Source: Leptolyngbya sp. SIO4C5 (GTDB lineage Bacteria > Cyanobacteriota > Cyanobacteriia > Phormidesmidales > Phormidesmidaceae). Taken from it: 13,880 nt of DNA. How positions within the stretch are numbered: position 1 is the first letter of the stretch; every line of letters begins with the position of its first letter. Below, piece after piece: positions 6,089-13,689 of the stretch. The notes below the pieces were generated by a model, which saw only the letters and a list, made by a program, of their open reading frames with translations, searched no databases and was not told where the DNA came from. The position numbers were made by a program, and so were the translations under genes. The stretch lies in the NCBI GenBank assembly GCA_010671965.1, contig JAAHIC010000041.1, forward strand, positions 1 to 13,880, read 5' to 3'.

Positions 6089-7573
6089 CTACGACGGCAG
6101 ACACTGAGCTAACCGATCAAAAAAGGCATCTATTTCAGCCGAGCCAATACTATAGACACTCTCCAGTGTCGTGCAGGCCCAGCGCCAGGTCGGCAGATGA
6201 CCGCGCGGAGCCGCGTCAGTAAACTGTAGCTCGCTGTAGGCTTTGGTAATCTTGAGGACGCCGCCCCAGCCCCAGTTATCCTGCCAGCCAACAACGCGCA
6301 GAAAATCTTGGCTGCTAGGCTGATTGGTATAAATTTGGCGCTGGACTTGAAAACCATATCGACTGTTGCTGTAGCGCTGCCAAAGGCCGTCAACGGTCAT
6401 CAGATCGAGGCAGGGGAAGCTGTTGATCAACGAGCTGCTGAGCGGTCGCATGTCCTGACTGCCTGCCCGCAGCATCACCCGCTCGGTTTCTCGATCGGCC
6501 TCTTGCCACTGCTGCGACCACAGCAACTGTCGCAGGCGGCGATAGTCTACGTCCTTGCTAGAGCGGATGGAACCATACAGCTCGTCAGTGACCGCCTCTT
6601 CAATCGCCTCAACCTCAGCAGTCGAAAGCTGCCAAATACGGCGAGCCTGCTCTAGCCGACCTCGATCAAAATCATTGGGATAGAGCGTATGCTGAATAAT
6701 CTGCTGGAACTCCTGGCGATAGCGATCGCGCACGGGCCGCCTGTCTTCTTCAGGAACTGGCTGTGGCTGTAGCAGCGTGGTTTGTAGCCGCGTATTTTCA
6801 TTCTGCAGCCGCGTGATTTCTCCTTGCATCTGAGCATTTTCTGCCGTGAGCTGACGAATCTGCCTTTGATCGGTTCGCACTTTGGAGAGATGCTTTTCAC
6901 GAATATCGGCAATGTCTGAGTAGGCCAATCCCAAACTTTCCTGCAGGCGCTCTAGCTCGGCTTCCGTCTCCGGGCTGAAGGGATATTGCCGCTGAATTTC
7001 CTCAGCTAAGATCTGTTCGTAGCGCGCTTGCTTTTGCTGCAGAGTCTTGTAGGGGCCTAAAGCCTGGGCCTGAATTGTTTGGGCCTCTTCAGGCTTGAGA
7101 TTGAGCTGATGGCGCAGCAGTTCCAGATTGGCCTCCTCCACAGGCGTATAGCCATCCCCGGCTGCATAGGCTTCTGCCTTACCCGCGTAAACCAAATGCT
7201 TAGGCAAAAGCCGCCGGGCAAGAGGCAGCAGGGCTGAAACCTCTGCCGCCTCTCGCGTCTGAGTTTGCAAATGGGTTGAGCCAGCCCACAGATCGATGCG
7301 CATTTCAACCGGCATCTTTTCTAAACGCTTACTCAGCAGCTGCAAAAGGGGACGGAGGCGATCGACTTCTAGCTCAGCAATCTCGATGTCACCGCGATGA
7401 CCATTTGCGGCGGCATCAATCACGGGGCGGCGAGCGTCGATGCCTTTAATCAGACGGATCTTCTCCAGTATTTCGCGGAGCTGCTGATTGCGTTCACCTT
7501 CATTCAGGGTGTCGTCGCTCAGGTGCAGGGCGAAATAAATTTTGGAATCTGCCGTCATGCGTGTCTCGCTCAT
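6089..7573 (-). CDS. Multidomain protein with leucine zipper and C-terminal GUN4 domain
   Basis: This 494-residue, probably cytosolic protein has four visible parts. Residues 1-128 are an unrecognised alpha/beta domain (KIYFALHLSDD, then DIEIAELEVDRLRPLLQLL and MRIDLWAGS). Residues 143-230 are helical, with the pattern NLELLRHQLNL..EEA..I....LGPYK..QQK..RYEQ..AEE followed by YPFSPETEAELERLQESLGL, a module I have seen beside effector domains in cyanobacteria. Residues 235-268 form a coiled coil with L242, M249, L256 and L263 at d and I239, N246, I253, N260 and L267 at a. A related helical piece (286-333) leads into a GUN4 domain (about 342-465) with LRQLLWSQQWQEADRET, FPCLDLMTVDGLWQRYSNSRYGFQVQRQIY and GHLPTW. 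The start at ATG 7573 has AGGCAGG upstream. It heads the GUN4-GUN4-rsmE cluster. Role unknown; perhaps tetrapyrrole sensing. Confidence 0.82.
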   Translation of the reverse strand: MSETRMTADSKIYFALHLSDDTLNEGERNQQLREILEKIRLIKGIDARRPVIDAAANGHRGDIEIAELEVDRLRPLLQLLSKRLEKMPVEMRIDLWAGSTHLQTQTREAAEVSALLPLARRLLPKHLVYAGKAEAYAAGDGYTPVEEANLELLRHQLNLKPEEAQTIQAQALGPYKTLQQKQARYEQILAEEIQRQYPFSPETEAELERLQESLGLAYSDIADIREKHLSKVRTDQRQIRQLTAENAQMQGEITRLQNENTRLQTTLLQPQPVPEEDRRPVRDRYRQEFQQIIQHTLYPNDFDRGRLEQARRIWQLSTAEVEAIEEAVTDELYGSIRSSKDVDYRRLRQLLWSQQWQEADRETERVMLRAGSQDMRPLSSSLINSFPCLDLMTVDGLWQRYSNSRYGFQVQRQIYTNQPSSQDFLRVVGWQDNWGWGGVLKITKAYSELQFTDAAPRGHLPTWRWACTTLESVYSIGSAEIDAFFDRLAQCLPS

Positions 7574-7780
7574 TTAAAGCCTGCCTGAAAATACCTGAGA
7601 TATTTGCCCAATGTTATACCAGGCAATGGGTAGCCGCGATCGCTTCTAACCAAATAAATTTATTTATTCCAGCGCCGACGTTTTCGTAGAGCCGCGGAAC
7701 AGTTACAAGCGTGTCACAACAGCATGAGTTACAGAAGCCGGGAGATATCATCATGAGGCGTCCCCCTGCGGTTTTTACTG
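7574..7780. promoter_or_regulatory. Divergent intergenic region with an AT-rich palindrome
   Basis: This 207-base region separates the GUN4 cluster (minus) from the giant membrane-protein gene (plus) and must hold the start signals of both. AAATAAATTTATTT (7652-7665) is a perfect 14-bp palindrome, a plausible regulator site or the AT-rich core of one or both promoters. I cannot assign convincing -35/-10 pairs. The plus-strand end carries a GGGAG ribosome binding site (7740-7744) that serves the leader frame at 7753. Confidence 0.45.
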
Positions 7781-7791
7781 ATGTCGTCTAA
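7753..7791 (+). CDS. Twelve-codon leader frame overlapping the start of the giant membrane-protein gene
   Basis: ATG at 7753 encodes MRRPPAVFTDVV and stops with TAA at 7789-7791, which overlaps the ATG at 7781 of the long gene in another frame. GGGAG lies 8 bases before the leader ATG at good spacing, whereas nothing like a ribosome binding site precedes 7781. The long frame has a TGA at 7754-7756, so it cannot start earlier with a usual codon near the GGGAG. Translation of the leader could deliver ribosomes to the long gene by reinitiation. Whether the peptide itself matters is unknown. Confidence 0.35.
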   Translation: MRRPPAVFTDVV

Positions 7792-10700
7792 GCAGTTTAT
7801 CCGGATTGAAGTTTCTACCGATCATCCGGCCCTGTTAGCGGGCCTAGAGGCTTGGCTACAGCTAGAGCTGTTGTCTGATGAGCAGGTGAGCTATTTGGCA
7901 CAAACATCGCTAAGCTGCCCGGTTGACCTGCCTGAACAGGCTAAGCCGCCAGCCGCTGCTGCCAATCCCGTCTCACCTACCGCCGCCGCGACGGCGCAGG
8001 CGATCGCCCGCCCCCCCAAACCTGCCTGGACAACCCGGCTAACCCAGCCTGTCAATCAGCTCCTAGAGCGGCTGATGGCTGAGCTAAGCGTCGTCTGGCT
8101 GCTGTGTCTAGGCGTGCTGCTGGTGGTGCTGTCATCGGCAGTGTTGGCCGCGACCCAGTGGAGTCGCTTCAGCGTAGTGGGTCAATATTTAGTGCTCTTG
8201 GCCTATACCCTAATTTTCTGGCTAGGTGGACGCTGGGCGGCTGCCCGTCCGCGACTCCAGCTCACAGCTAAAACGCTGCGCATCGTGGCGCTGCTGCTAG
8301 TTCCCATCAATCTGTGGGCCATCGACGGGCTGCAGGTTGGGCGATCGCCCACGGGTTTGCTGGTCAGCCTGCTGGCGATGGCATTGCTAACAGGCTGTAC
8401 GGTGTGGCGCTATCCCCAGCTACCCCAGTCTGCAGCCCATCGGCAGTCGAGGCGACTGGTCTGGGCGCTGGTCTTTTTAGGGCTGGCCTACTTGCAACTG
8501 GGCTGGAACAGTCTGGGGTTGCCGCTGACGGCTCTCTATGGTGGTACGGTTGCGACGGCGATCGCCTTTCTGAGGCCGCTGCGGCATCCAGAGTCAGAAG
8601 CGGCCTCTTTCAATCCAGCCACTACCGCCTCGCTGCTAGTCATCTACAGCCTGTCAGCCCTGCTGCTGCGAGGCTTTACGACTCCTGAGATTGATATTGC
8701 TGACTTAGGGCTGGCCGTCGGCACCTGCGGCGCCCTGCTTGTTTGGCTGATGATCACCGCTACCGAGCAGCTTACCTTAAGCGGTCTGTGGCTGTGGAGC
8801 GGGCGTAGCCTGCTCTGGCTGGGCTGGCTGCTGGCGGTGTTTAGCGTACCTGGGCAAGCAGTGCTGGTCAGCCTCTTGGGATTGGGGCTGCGCGGCCTGC
8901 AGCTCGTCAAAACCTGGCGATCGCGGCATTTGCTAGCCGCTTTGTTAATCACCCTGCAGGTAATCTGGCTGAGCTGGCGCAGCCTGCCGCTAGGCTGGCA
9001 GCAAGCCGCCATAACCCTGACTACAGGCTGGACAGGAACGGAGTCTAATCCAGAAGTGCTGCTGGGGGTTGCCTATTGGCCGCCGGTCATCCTGCTCATC
9101 GGGCTGGCCGACTGGCTGTATCGGCGCTCCCAGCCACGACTAGCTCAGCTGGCGGAAAGACTGGCTTTAGGACTCGGACTCATTTTGATCGCCGTCAGTA
9201 GCTTAGATCTAACCGTGCTGGCGCTGACCCTGATTGCGGCTGCCCTGACGCTGCTGGTTGTCACTTGGCGGCGATCGCCTGCCTCCTCGCTGCTGATCAA
9301 TGCCACCCATGCTGCCAGCCTATTGGCGGTAGCCGTTGCCATTGCTGACCGCTGGCCCAACTTGCCCCCCGGACACTGGCTGGTGATCTGTCTGGGGGCT
9401 ACCGGCTTAGAGTGGGGGCTGAGCTGGGGAGATAGCCACCGCCCCTGGCGAGAGAGCGCCTGGTATTTTGGCTGCGGCCTAGCCGGACTCAGCTATTTCA
9501 ACTTACTCACAGCTTTAGAAAATAAGCTGCTTGGCTTTGACTGGAGCCTTGCGGGACTGGCCTTGCCCGTGGGCCTGACGCTGCTGACTCACCGGACGCC
9601 CCAGCGACGCTATAGCCGCGAGCTAAGTTTGTTAGCCACTGGCTTGACTGTCCCCTTGACGCTGTTTTTGCCCTGGACGCGGCTCATCGGGTTAGGTCTG
9701 GCAACGGCGCTAAGCGGTTTTCTCAGTCGCGGCTGGGCCAAACTGTCCGTAGCGCTGGTGACTGTCTTGTTTGGCTTGGGTGGGGCCGTCTGCCTAATTC
9801 AGGATGTCCTGCCTGGTATGCCTAGACTGACCGGCGTGCAGTGGTATCCCATTGGGGCGATCGCGGTTTGGGCCTTATGGCTAACGGAGCGCCTGCTGCA
9901 GCGCCGATTTGGGCCTGCTGACGCTGAAGCATGGACTAGCCCCCCCAGAGCCTATCTGTATGCCAGAGCCGTCGATATTTGGGGCTATGTTCTCTGTCTG
10001 AGCTTGCTGCTGTGCCTGACGGCTGAAGTGGCTCTGTTATATGCCGATGGGCGATCGCTCCAGCCCAACTACCTAATGGCAATGGCGATTTTGACCGGGG
10101 CACCGCTTTGGCGGCAGTGGCGATCGCCCCAAAATTCTGGCGTCTATCTGACTGGCTGGGGGATAGAGCTGCTTATGGCTGAAGCTTTAGGCGGCAGCGA
10201 TCTGCTAGCGCTGGCAACAGCCACAGTTGGGTTGGGGCTGGTGAGCCTGGCGATCGCCACTTGGCTGCGGGGGCGTCAGCGGCTGACCTTGACCAGTTTG
10301 CAGGTCTTACCTTTGGTCTACGGCGGACTGGCGATCGCGCTGCGCAGTACTGATTTTACGGCCACAACGGGAGGGATCACCCTGGGCGCTGCCCTAATTG
10401 TGCTGGAGGTCGGGCGTCGCTGGCAAAGCCGCTGGCTGGGATGGCTGGCGCTGGCGGGCGGATCCTTAGCCTGGTATGAGCTAGTGCTGTATCAGCTCAG
10501 TCAGGCGACGGGCGGCGATCCGGGAGACGGTTTGGTCATTTTGGCGGGCGTAGCTGCGCTGATTATGGGCGTTTACCGGCTAGCAGGGCGGTGGATTCAG
10601 CAGCGACTGCGCTACCCGCAATTAGCGCTGACAGCGGCGGCTCACCTACACTGGGCCGTGGCGACACTGCTGCTGTTTCTAACGCTGCCCAGCGTCATCC

Positions 10701-11593
10701 TCTCCAACTTAACGCTGACGCCTTTGGCCTTAGTCCTGGCGATCGCCGTGACTCTTTATCCGCTGTGGCAGAGCCGCGCCGCCCAGTCCGAAACCTGGCT
10801 CTATGGAGGGCTGGCACAAGGGTTGGGGCTGATTGTCTACATACGCCTGTTGTTTCCGGCCCTGTCTCCTCTAGATCGATGGAGCGGCGCGATCGCAGTT
10901 ATCCTTGCCGTCGGACTCTATCAGCTTCCCTGGTCGCGCTGGGGCTGGCCGCTGCGCCCCTGGCAGCAGGCAGGCCGCACTTTGCCGATTTTGGTGACTG
11001 CTGTGGGAGCAGTTTGGCTACATTTAGTTAACTTCTGGCTGGCGGCTGGATTCTATGGCTGGCTGAGCTGGCGGCAGCAGCAAATCCGGCTGAGCTATCT
11101 GAGCCTGGTGCTAATCGACTGGGCGATCGCCCGCTGGCTGATTGAAAATATTGTCAGTCAGGGCATCTACTATGTCTTGCTGTGGGGCGGCTCGCTGCTC
11201 TATATAGCGCAGGTAGATCCACTCTGGCAGCTACCGGCCCATAAGTCCCAGCGGCACTGGCTGCGGGTGCTAGGGCTAGGCACCATTTTGCTCTACTGTT
11301 TGCTATTTGAACCTTGGACAGGGCTGCCGGTTGCCGTAGTCAGCCTAGTGTCTCTGCTAGTGGGTTTGGGCCTGCGAGTTCGGGCCTTTCTCTACGTTGG
11401 CACAATCATTTTTGTACTCAATGTGCTCAATCAGCTGATTCTCCTCAATGCCGAGTATCCTCTGGTTAAGTGGATGCTCGGCATTGTGGCCGGAATCGGA
11501 TTGATTTGGGTCGCCGCCGACTTTGAACGCCGCCGCGAACAGTGGATCAGCCTCGCTCATAACTGGCGCAGTGGACTCAACCACTGGCAGTAG
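7781..11593 (+). CDS. Giant polytopic membrane protein, unknown function
   Basis: This is a 1270-residue protein. Residues 1-52 are a soluble N-terminal piece (FIRIEVSTDHPALLAGLEAW, then LLSDEQVSYLAQ). An Ala/Pro-rich linker follows (about 53-85), and then some 40 hydrophobic segments run from about residue 100 to the C-terminal end, rich in Leu, Trp and Gly with very short loops. I see no ATP-binding, catalytic or metal-binding motif. Large proteins of this kind, with a short 'LSDEQV' head, occur in cyanobacteria, sometimes near the DUF2157 label; I cannot confirm that assignment. The region is dense in HIP1 sites, which makes recent foreign origin unlikely. Start: the first ATG after an in-frame stop, without its own ribosome binding site. 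It is convergent with the glycosyltransferase gene, 18 bases away, with no clear terminator between them. Confidence 0.85.
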   Translation: MSSKQFIRIEVSTDHPALLAGLEAWLQLELLSDEQVSYLAQTSLSCPVDLPEQAKPPAAAANPVSPTAAATAQAIARPPKPAWTTRLTQPVNQLLERLMAELSVVWLLCLGVLLVVLSSAVLAATQWSRFSVVGQYLVLLAYTLIFWLGGRWAAARPRLQLTAKTLRIVALLLVPINLWAIDGLQVGRSPTGLLVSLLAMALLTGCTVWRYPQLPQSAAHRQSRRLVWALVFLGLAYLQLGWNSLGLPLTALYGGTVATAIAFLRPLRHPESEAASFNPATTASLLVIYSLSALLLRGFTTPEIDIADLGLAVGTCGALLVWLMITATEQLTLSGLWLWSGRSLLWLGWLLAVFSVPGQAVLVSLLGLGLRGLQLVKTWRSRHLLAALLITLQVIWLSWRSLPLGWQQAAITLTTGWTGTESNPEVLLGVAYWPPVILLIGLADWLYRRSQPRLAQLAERLALGLGLILIAVSSLDLTVLALTLIAAALTLLVVTWRRSPASSLLINATHAASLLAVAVAIADRWPNLPPGHWLVICLGATGLEWGLSWGDSHRPWRESAWYFGCGLAGLSYFNLLTALENKLLGFDWSLAGLALPVGLTLLTHRTPQRRYSRELSLLATGLTVPLTLFLPWTRLIGLGLATALSGFLSRGWAKLSVALVTVLFGLGGAVCLIQDVLPGMPRLTGVQWYPIGAIAVWALWLTERLLQRRFGPADAEAWTSPPRAYLYARAVDIWGYVLCLSLLLCLTAEVALLYADGRSLQPNYLMAMAILTGAPLWRQWRSPQNSGVYLTGWGIELLMAEALGGSDLLALATATVGLGLVSLAIATWLRGRQRLTLTSLQVLPLVYGGLAIALRSTDFTATTGGITLGAALIVLEVGRRWQSRWLGWLALAGGSLAWYELVLYQLSQATGGDPGDGLVILAGVAALIMGVYRLAGRWIQQRLRYPQLALTAAAHLHWAVATLLLFLTLPSVILSNLTLTPLALVLAIAVTLYPLWQSRAAQSETWLYGGLAQGLGLIVYIRLLFPALSPLDRWSGAIAVILAVGLYQLPWSRWGWPLRPWQQAGRTLPILVTAVGAVWLHLVNFWLAAGFYGWLSWRQQQIRLSYLSLVLIDWAIARWLIENIVSQGIYYVLLWGGSLLYIAQVDPLWQLPAHKSQRHWLRVLGLGTILLYCLLFEPWTGLPVAVVSLVSLLVGLGLRVRAFLYVGTIIFVLNVLNQLILLNAEYPLVKWMLGIVAGIGLIWVAADFERRREQWISLAHNWRSGLNHWQ

Positions 11594-11611
11594 ACGCTGC
11601 TCAACTTTAGG

Positions 11612-12505
11612 TTAAGAAGCCCGTTGTTCGCGCTTGAGTCTAGCCTGCAAAATCATCCAGAGGAAAGGCATATCGCGCAGCAGATAGCGTTTCCAGAGCC
11701 GCCGTGGTTCTGACATCAGCCGATAGAGCCACTCAAACCCCAATTCACTCACATATCGGGGCGCTCTAGGCTTGTTGCCCGCCTCGAAGTCAATCGCGGC
11801 TCCAACGGCTAAGAAAATGTCAATGCTAGGCAACTGATGCCGATACTTGGCGATCCATTTTTCCTGCTTGGGTGCCCCTACCCCTACCACCAGCACGTTA
11901 GCACCAGAGGACTGAATCATGTCTATAATATTTTGACATTCGGCCTCGTCTTGCTCAAAGCCGTAAGAGGGAGAATGGGCCTGCACGATTATTTCGCGGC
12001 CACTCCGGGCGTTAATGTTTTTTCGGGCCCGTTCGGCTACCCCTTCAGCCCCGCCCAGCATAAATATTTTGATCTGCTCATTGTGGCGGTGATGATGGCA
12101 AAACATCGGCAATAAATCGGAGCCGGAAATCTTTGCCTTAATGGGCGTTCCTAAAAACTTGGAAGCATAGAGTAAAATTTGGCTGTCACAGATTTTGTAG
12201 TCTGCTTGCTTATAAGCCCGCACAAATTCCGCGTCTTGCCGCAGCTTCATGACGTGATCGACATTGGGCGTAAAGACAACGCCCTGATTGAGCTGCTGCA
12301 GAAAATCAGAAGCAGCCATATTATCGATTTCAATGTCCAAGATGCGGACACGTTCCCTGGCAATGATGTCTTGCCGCTGCTTGAGGCTCCGTTGCTTGAT
12401 CTCGCGGGCCATTGAGGTCAGCGATGCTTTACGGAGATCTGCATAGAGCGCCTGAACTTTATTAGTGGGAAGAATAGAGCTATTGGTTTCTGTGTTTAAA
12501 GTCAT
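11612..12505 (-). CDS. WecG/TagA/CpsF-family glycosyltransferase (GT26)
   Basis: Enzymes of this family add an N-acetylhexosamine-type sugar to a polyprenol-pyrophosphate-linked sugar at the inner face of the membrane, for wall polymers or exopolysaccharide. Visible motifs are VVFTPNVDHVMKLRQD (76-91), CDSQ (106-109), KISGSDLLP (125-133), FMLGGAEGVAERA (148-160), VLVVGVGAPKQEKWI (204-218), AVGAAIDFEAG (233-243) and ELGFEWLYRL..EPRRLWKRY (254-274). T79 and D107 have the spacing of the catalytic Thr and Asp described in TagA. K125 stands where I would expect an arginine, a conservative change. The C-terminal basic and aromatic tail (264-297) is the membrane-contact part. A charged extension of about 50 residues precedes the core. 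It is transcribed alone, convergent with the giant membrane-protein gene. Confidence 0.93.
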   Translation of the reverse strand: MTLNTETNSSILPTNKVQALYADLRKASLTSMAREIKQRSLKQRQDIIARERVRILDIEIDNMAASDFLQQLNQGVVFTPNVDHVMKLRQDAEFVRAYKQADYKICDSQILLYASKFLGTPIKAKISGSDLLPMFCHHHRHNEQIKIFMLGGAEGVAERARKNINARSGREIIVQAHSPSYGFEQDEAECQNIIDMIQSSGANVLVVGVGAPKQEKWIAKYRHQLPSIDIFLAVGAAIDFEAGNKPRAPRYVSELGFEWLYRLMSEPRRLWKRYLLRDMPFLWMILQARLKREQRAS

Positions 12506-12942
12506 CAGGAATTTTTCTCAGAGCAGCTTGTAGTAAAACCCTATGTTCGGGCAGGAAAGATAAGTTTTCGGGATTAATTGCACCCAGATAGCCCAGCCAG
12601 AAATCAGTAACTTCTACTAAAGTAGAATCAGTAGTGCAAGACGGTTTACTTTTTGTAAAAGTTTCATCGCTTTACGCTCGGTTTTTAAACGATTCGTGAA
12701 GACAGCCGTTTTCTAAACTACGGGTACTAGCAACTTACGACACCGCCTGTAGAATTCCCATCTTCCCTGAGATAGTTTTATTTCCCGTCATTTTCGCGGA
12801 TCCTCTAACTCTAGAGGTATAGAATGATACAGATATTGCACTCATGTCAATCTAGGCCAGCACGGTCACAAGCTTTATATTTGCTGGCAGAGGTGCGACA
12901 GGCTACAACGAGCCGATGACAGTTCCCTGGCCTGTAAGCGCT
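12506..12942. promoter_or_regulatory. Intergenic region upstream of the glycosyltransferase gene, rich in small palindromes
   Basis: This 437-base AT-rich stretch lies between the glycosyltransferase start and the ZIP-like gene stop. No coding frame in it looks real. It contains TTCTACT-AA-AGTAGAA (12612-12627), ACTTTT-TGT-AAAAGT (12648-12662), CCTCTA-ACTC-TAGAGG (12802-12817) and a CCAGCA/TGCTGG pair (12857-12887). The first two lie 107-157 bases upstream of the glycosyltransferase ATG and are the best operator candidates. I cannot name a promoter with confidence. Confidence 0.4.
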
Positions 12943-12951
12943 TCAAAGCGC
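12938..12951 (-). repeat. Hairpin across the stop codon of the ZIP-like gene
   Basis: GCGCTT and AAGCGC are separated by CA and span the TGA at 12943-12945. No T-run follows on the minus strand, so it is at best a weak 3'-end structure. Confidence 0.3.
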
Positions 12952-13680
12952 CAGCAGCAGGGCCGCATAAGCGCTAGTTCCCGTAGCAAAAGCCCAAAAC
13001 TGGCTCTCTCGTTCTTCGGGAAGTTCTTCTTTAAGCACGTTGAGAATAATACCGCCGGCTAGAAAAGCAAACAGCGCAGCGATCGCCGCTTCCGAGATTT
13101 CAGCGGTATTGCCAATAATCCAGCCGGTCAACACAGTTGACGCCAAGATCCAGCGGCCTGAGCGATGATAGGTGCGCTTGTGATCCTGCTGCAGGCCCAC
13201 ATCGTTTACCAAAAAATGCAGCGCCATTGCCACTAAAAAGAACAGCAGTCCCCGCAGACTTTCATCTTCTCGGTGCAAGAGCAAATAGCCAATGAGAGCG
13301 TTATAAGTAGCAAAGACGGCGATGTGTAGCCAGTAAACTCGAAGACTGGCGGTTTCATCCGTTTTCTGGGGCGATCGCTGCTGAGACCGTTTGACTAACC
13401 GCTCTAAACCATAGAAAACCGCCAGCCCTAACAGCGCCATAATATAGACGTGACTTTCAATGAAAGCTAGCGGGATAGCTTCGTCTAGGACAGACTGATG
13501 CTGATTGAGATCGGGCAGCAGATGAATGAAGACGTAGGCCACAGAGACACCGCTAGCGAACGAAAGCCACCAGCTTCGGGGCAAGTGACTTAAAAACCGC
13601 AGATTGACGCCGTAGAGATGAACTAGGGCTAAGCAGGCAGCTCCTAGCAGCGAAACTGTCCAGGGCGCGAACTCAAACAT
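12943..13680 (-). CDS. ZIP-like integral membrane protein, divergent
   Basis: This 245-residue protein with about eight hydrophobic segments resembles the ZIP metal-ion transporter fold: SFASGVSVAYVFIHLLPDL (40-58) corresponds to the segment after TM1, and FLAGGIILNVLKEELPEE (206-223) resembles the TM6-7 region of ZIP proteins. The conserved ZIP metal-site motifs of TM4 and TM5 (HNxxDG and HExPHE types) are not present in usual form; the nearest polar residues are H155, N159 and D160 in HFLVNDVGLQQD and E194/E197 in NTAEISEA. The loop at 97-112 is short and charged, without a histidine run. It may move a metal with altered ligands or do something else. The start at ATG 13680 has no strong ribosome binding site; it lies 9 bases after the stop of the upstream frame, so coupling is likely. 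Confidence 0.7.
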   Translation of the reverse strand: MFEFAPWTVSLLGAACLALVHLYGVNLRFLSHLPRSWWLSFASGVSVAYVFIHLLPDLNQHQSVLDEAIPLAFIESHVYIMALLGLAVFYGLERLVKRSQQRSPQKTDETASLRVYWLHIAVFATYNALIGYLLLHREDESLRGLLFFLVAMALHFLVNDVGLQQDHKRTYHRSGRWILASTVLTGWIIGNTAEISEAAIAALFAFLAGGIILNVLKEELPEERESQFWAFATGTSAYAALLLAL

Positions 13681-13689
13681 AGCGAGCAG

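Noticed and set aside
6652..6912. Additional minus-strand frame inside the long GUN4 gene
   Set aside because: Lies in another frame of a gene with recognisable domains; no independent evidence.
10591..11031. 146-codon plus-strand frame inside the giant membrane-protein gene
   Set aside because: Out-of-frame shadow in GC-rich sequence; the main frame is continuous and consistently hydrophobic.
12857..12887. CCAGCA/TGCTGG pair as terminator of the ZIP-like gene
   Set aside because: The loop is 19 bases, the stem is only 6 bp and no T-run follows on the minus strand.
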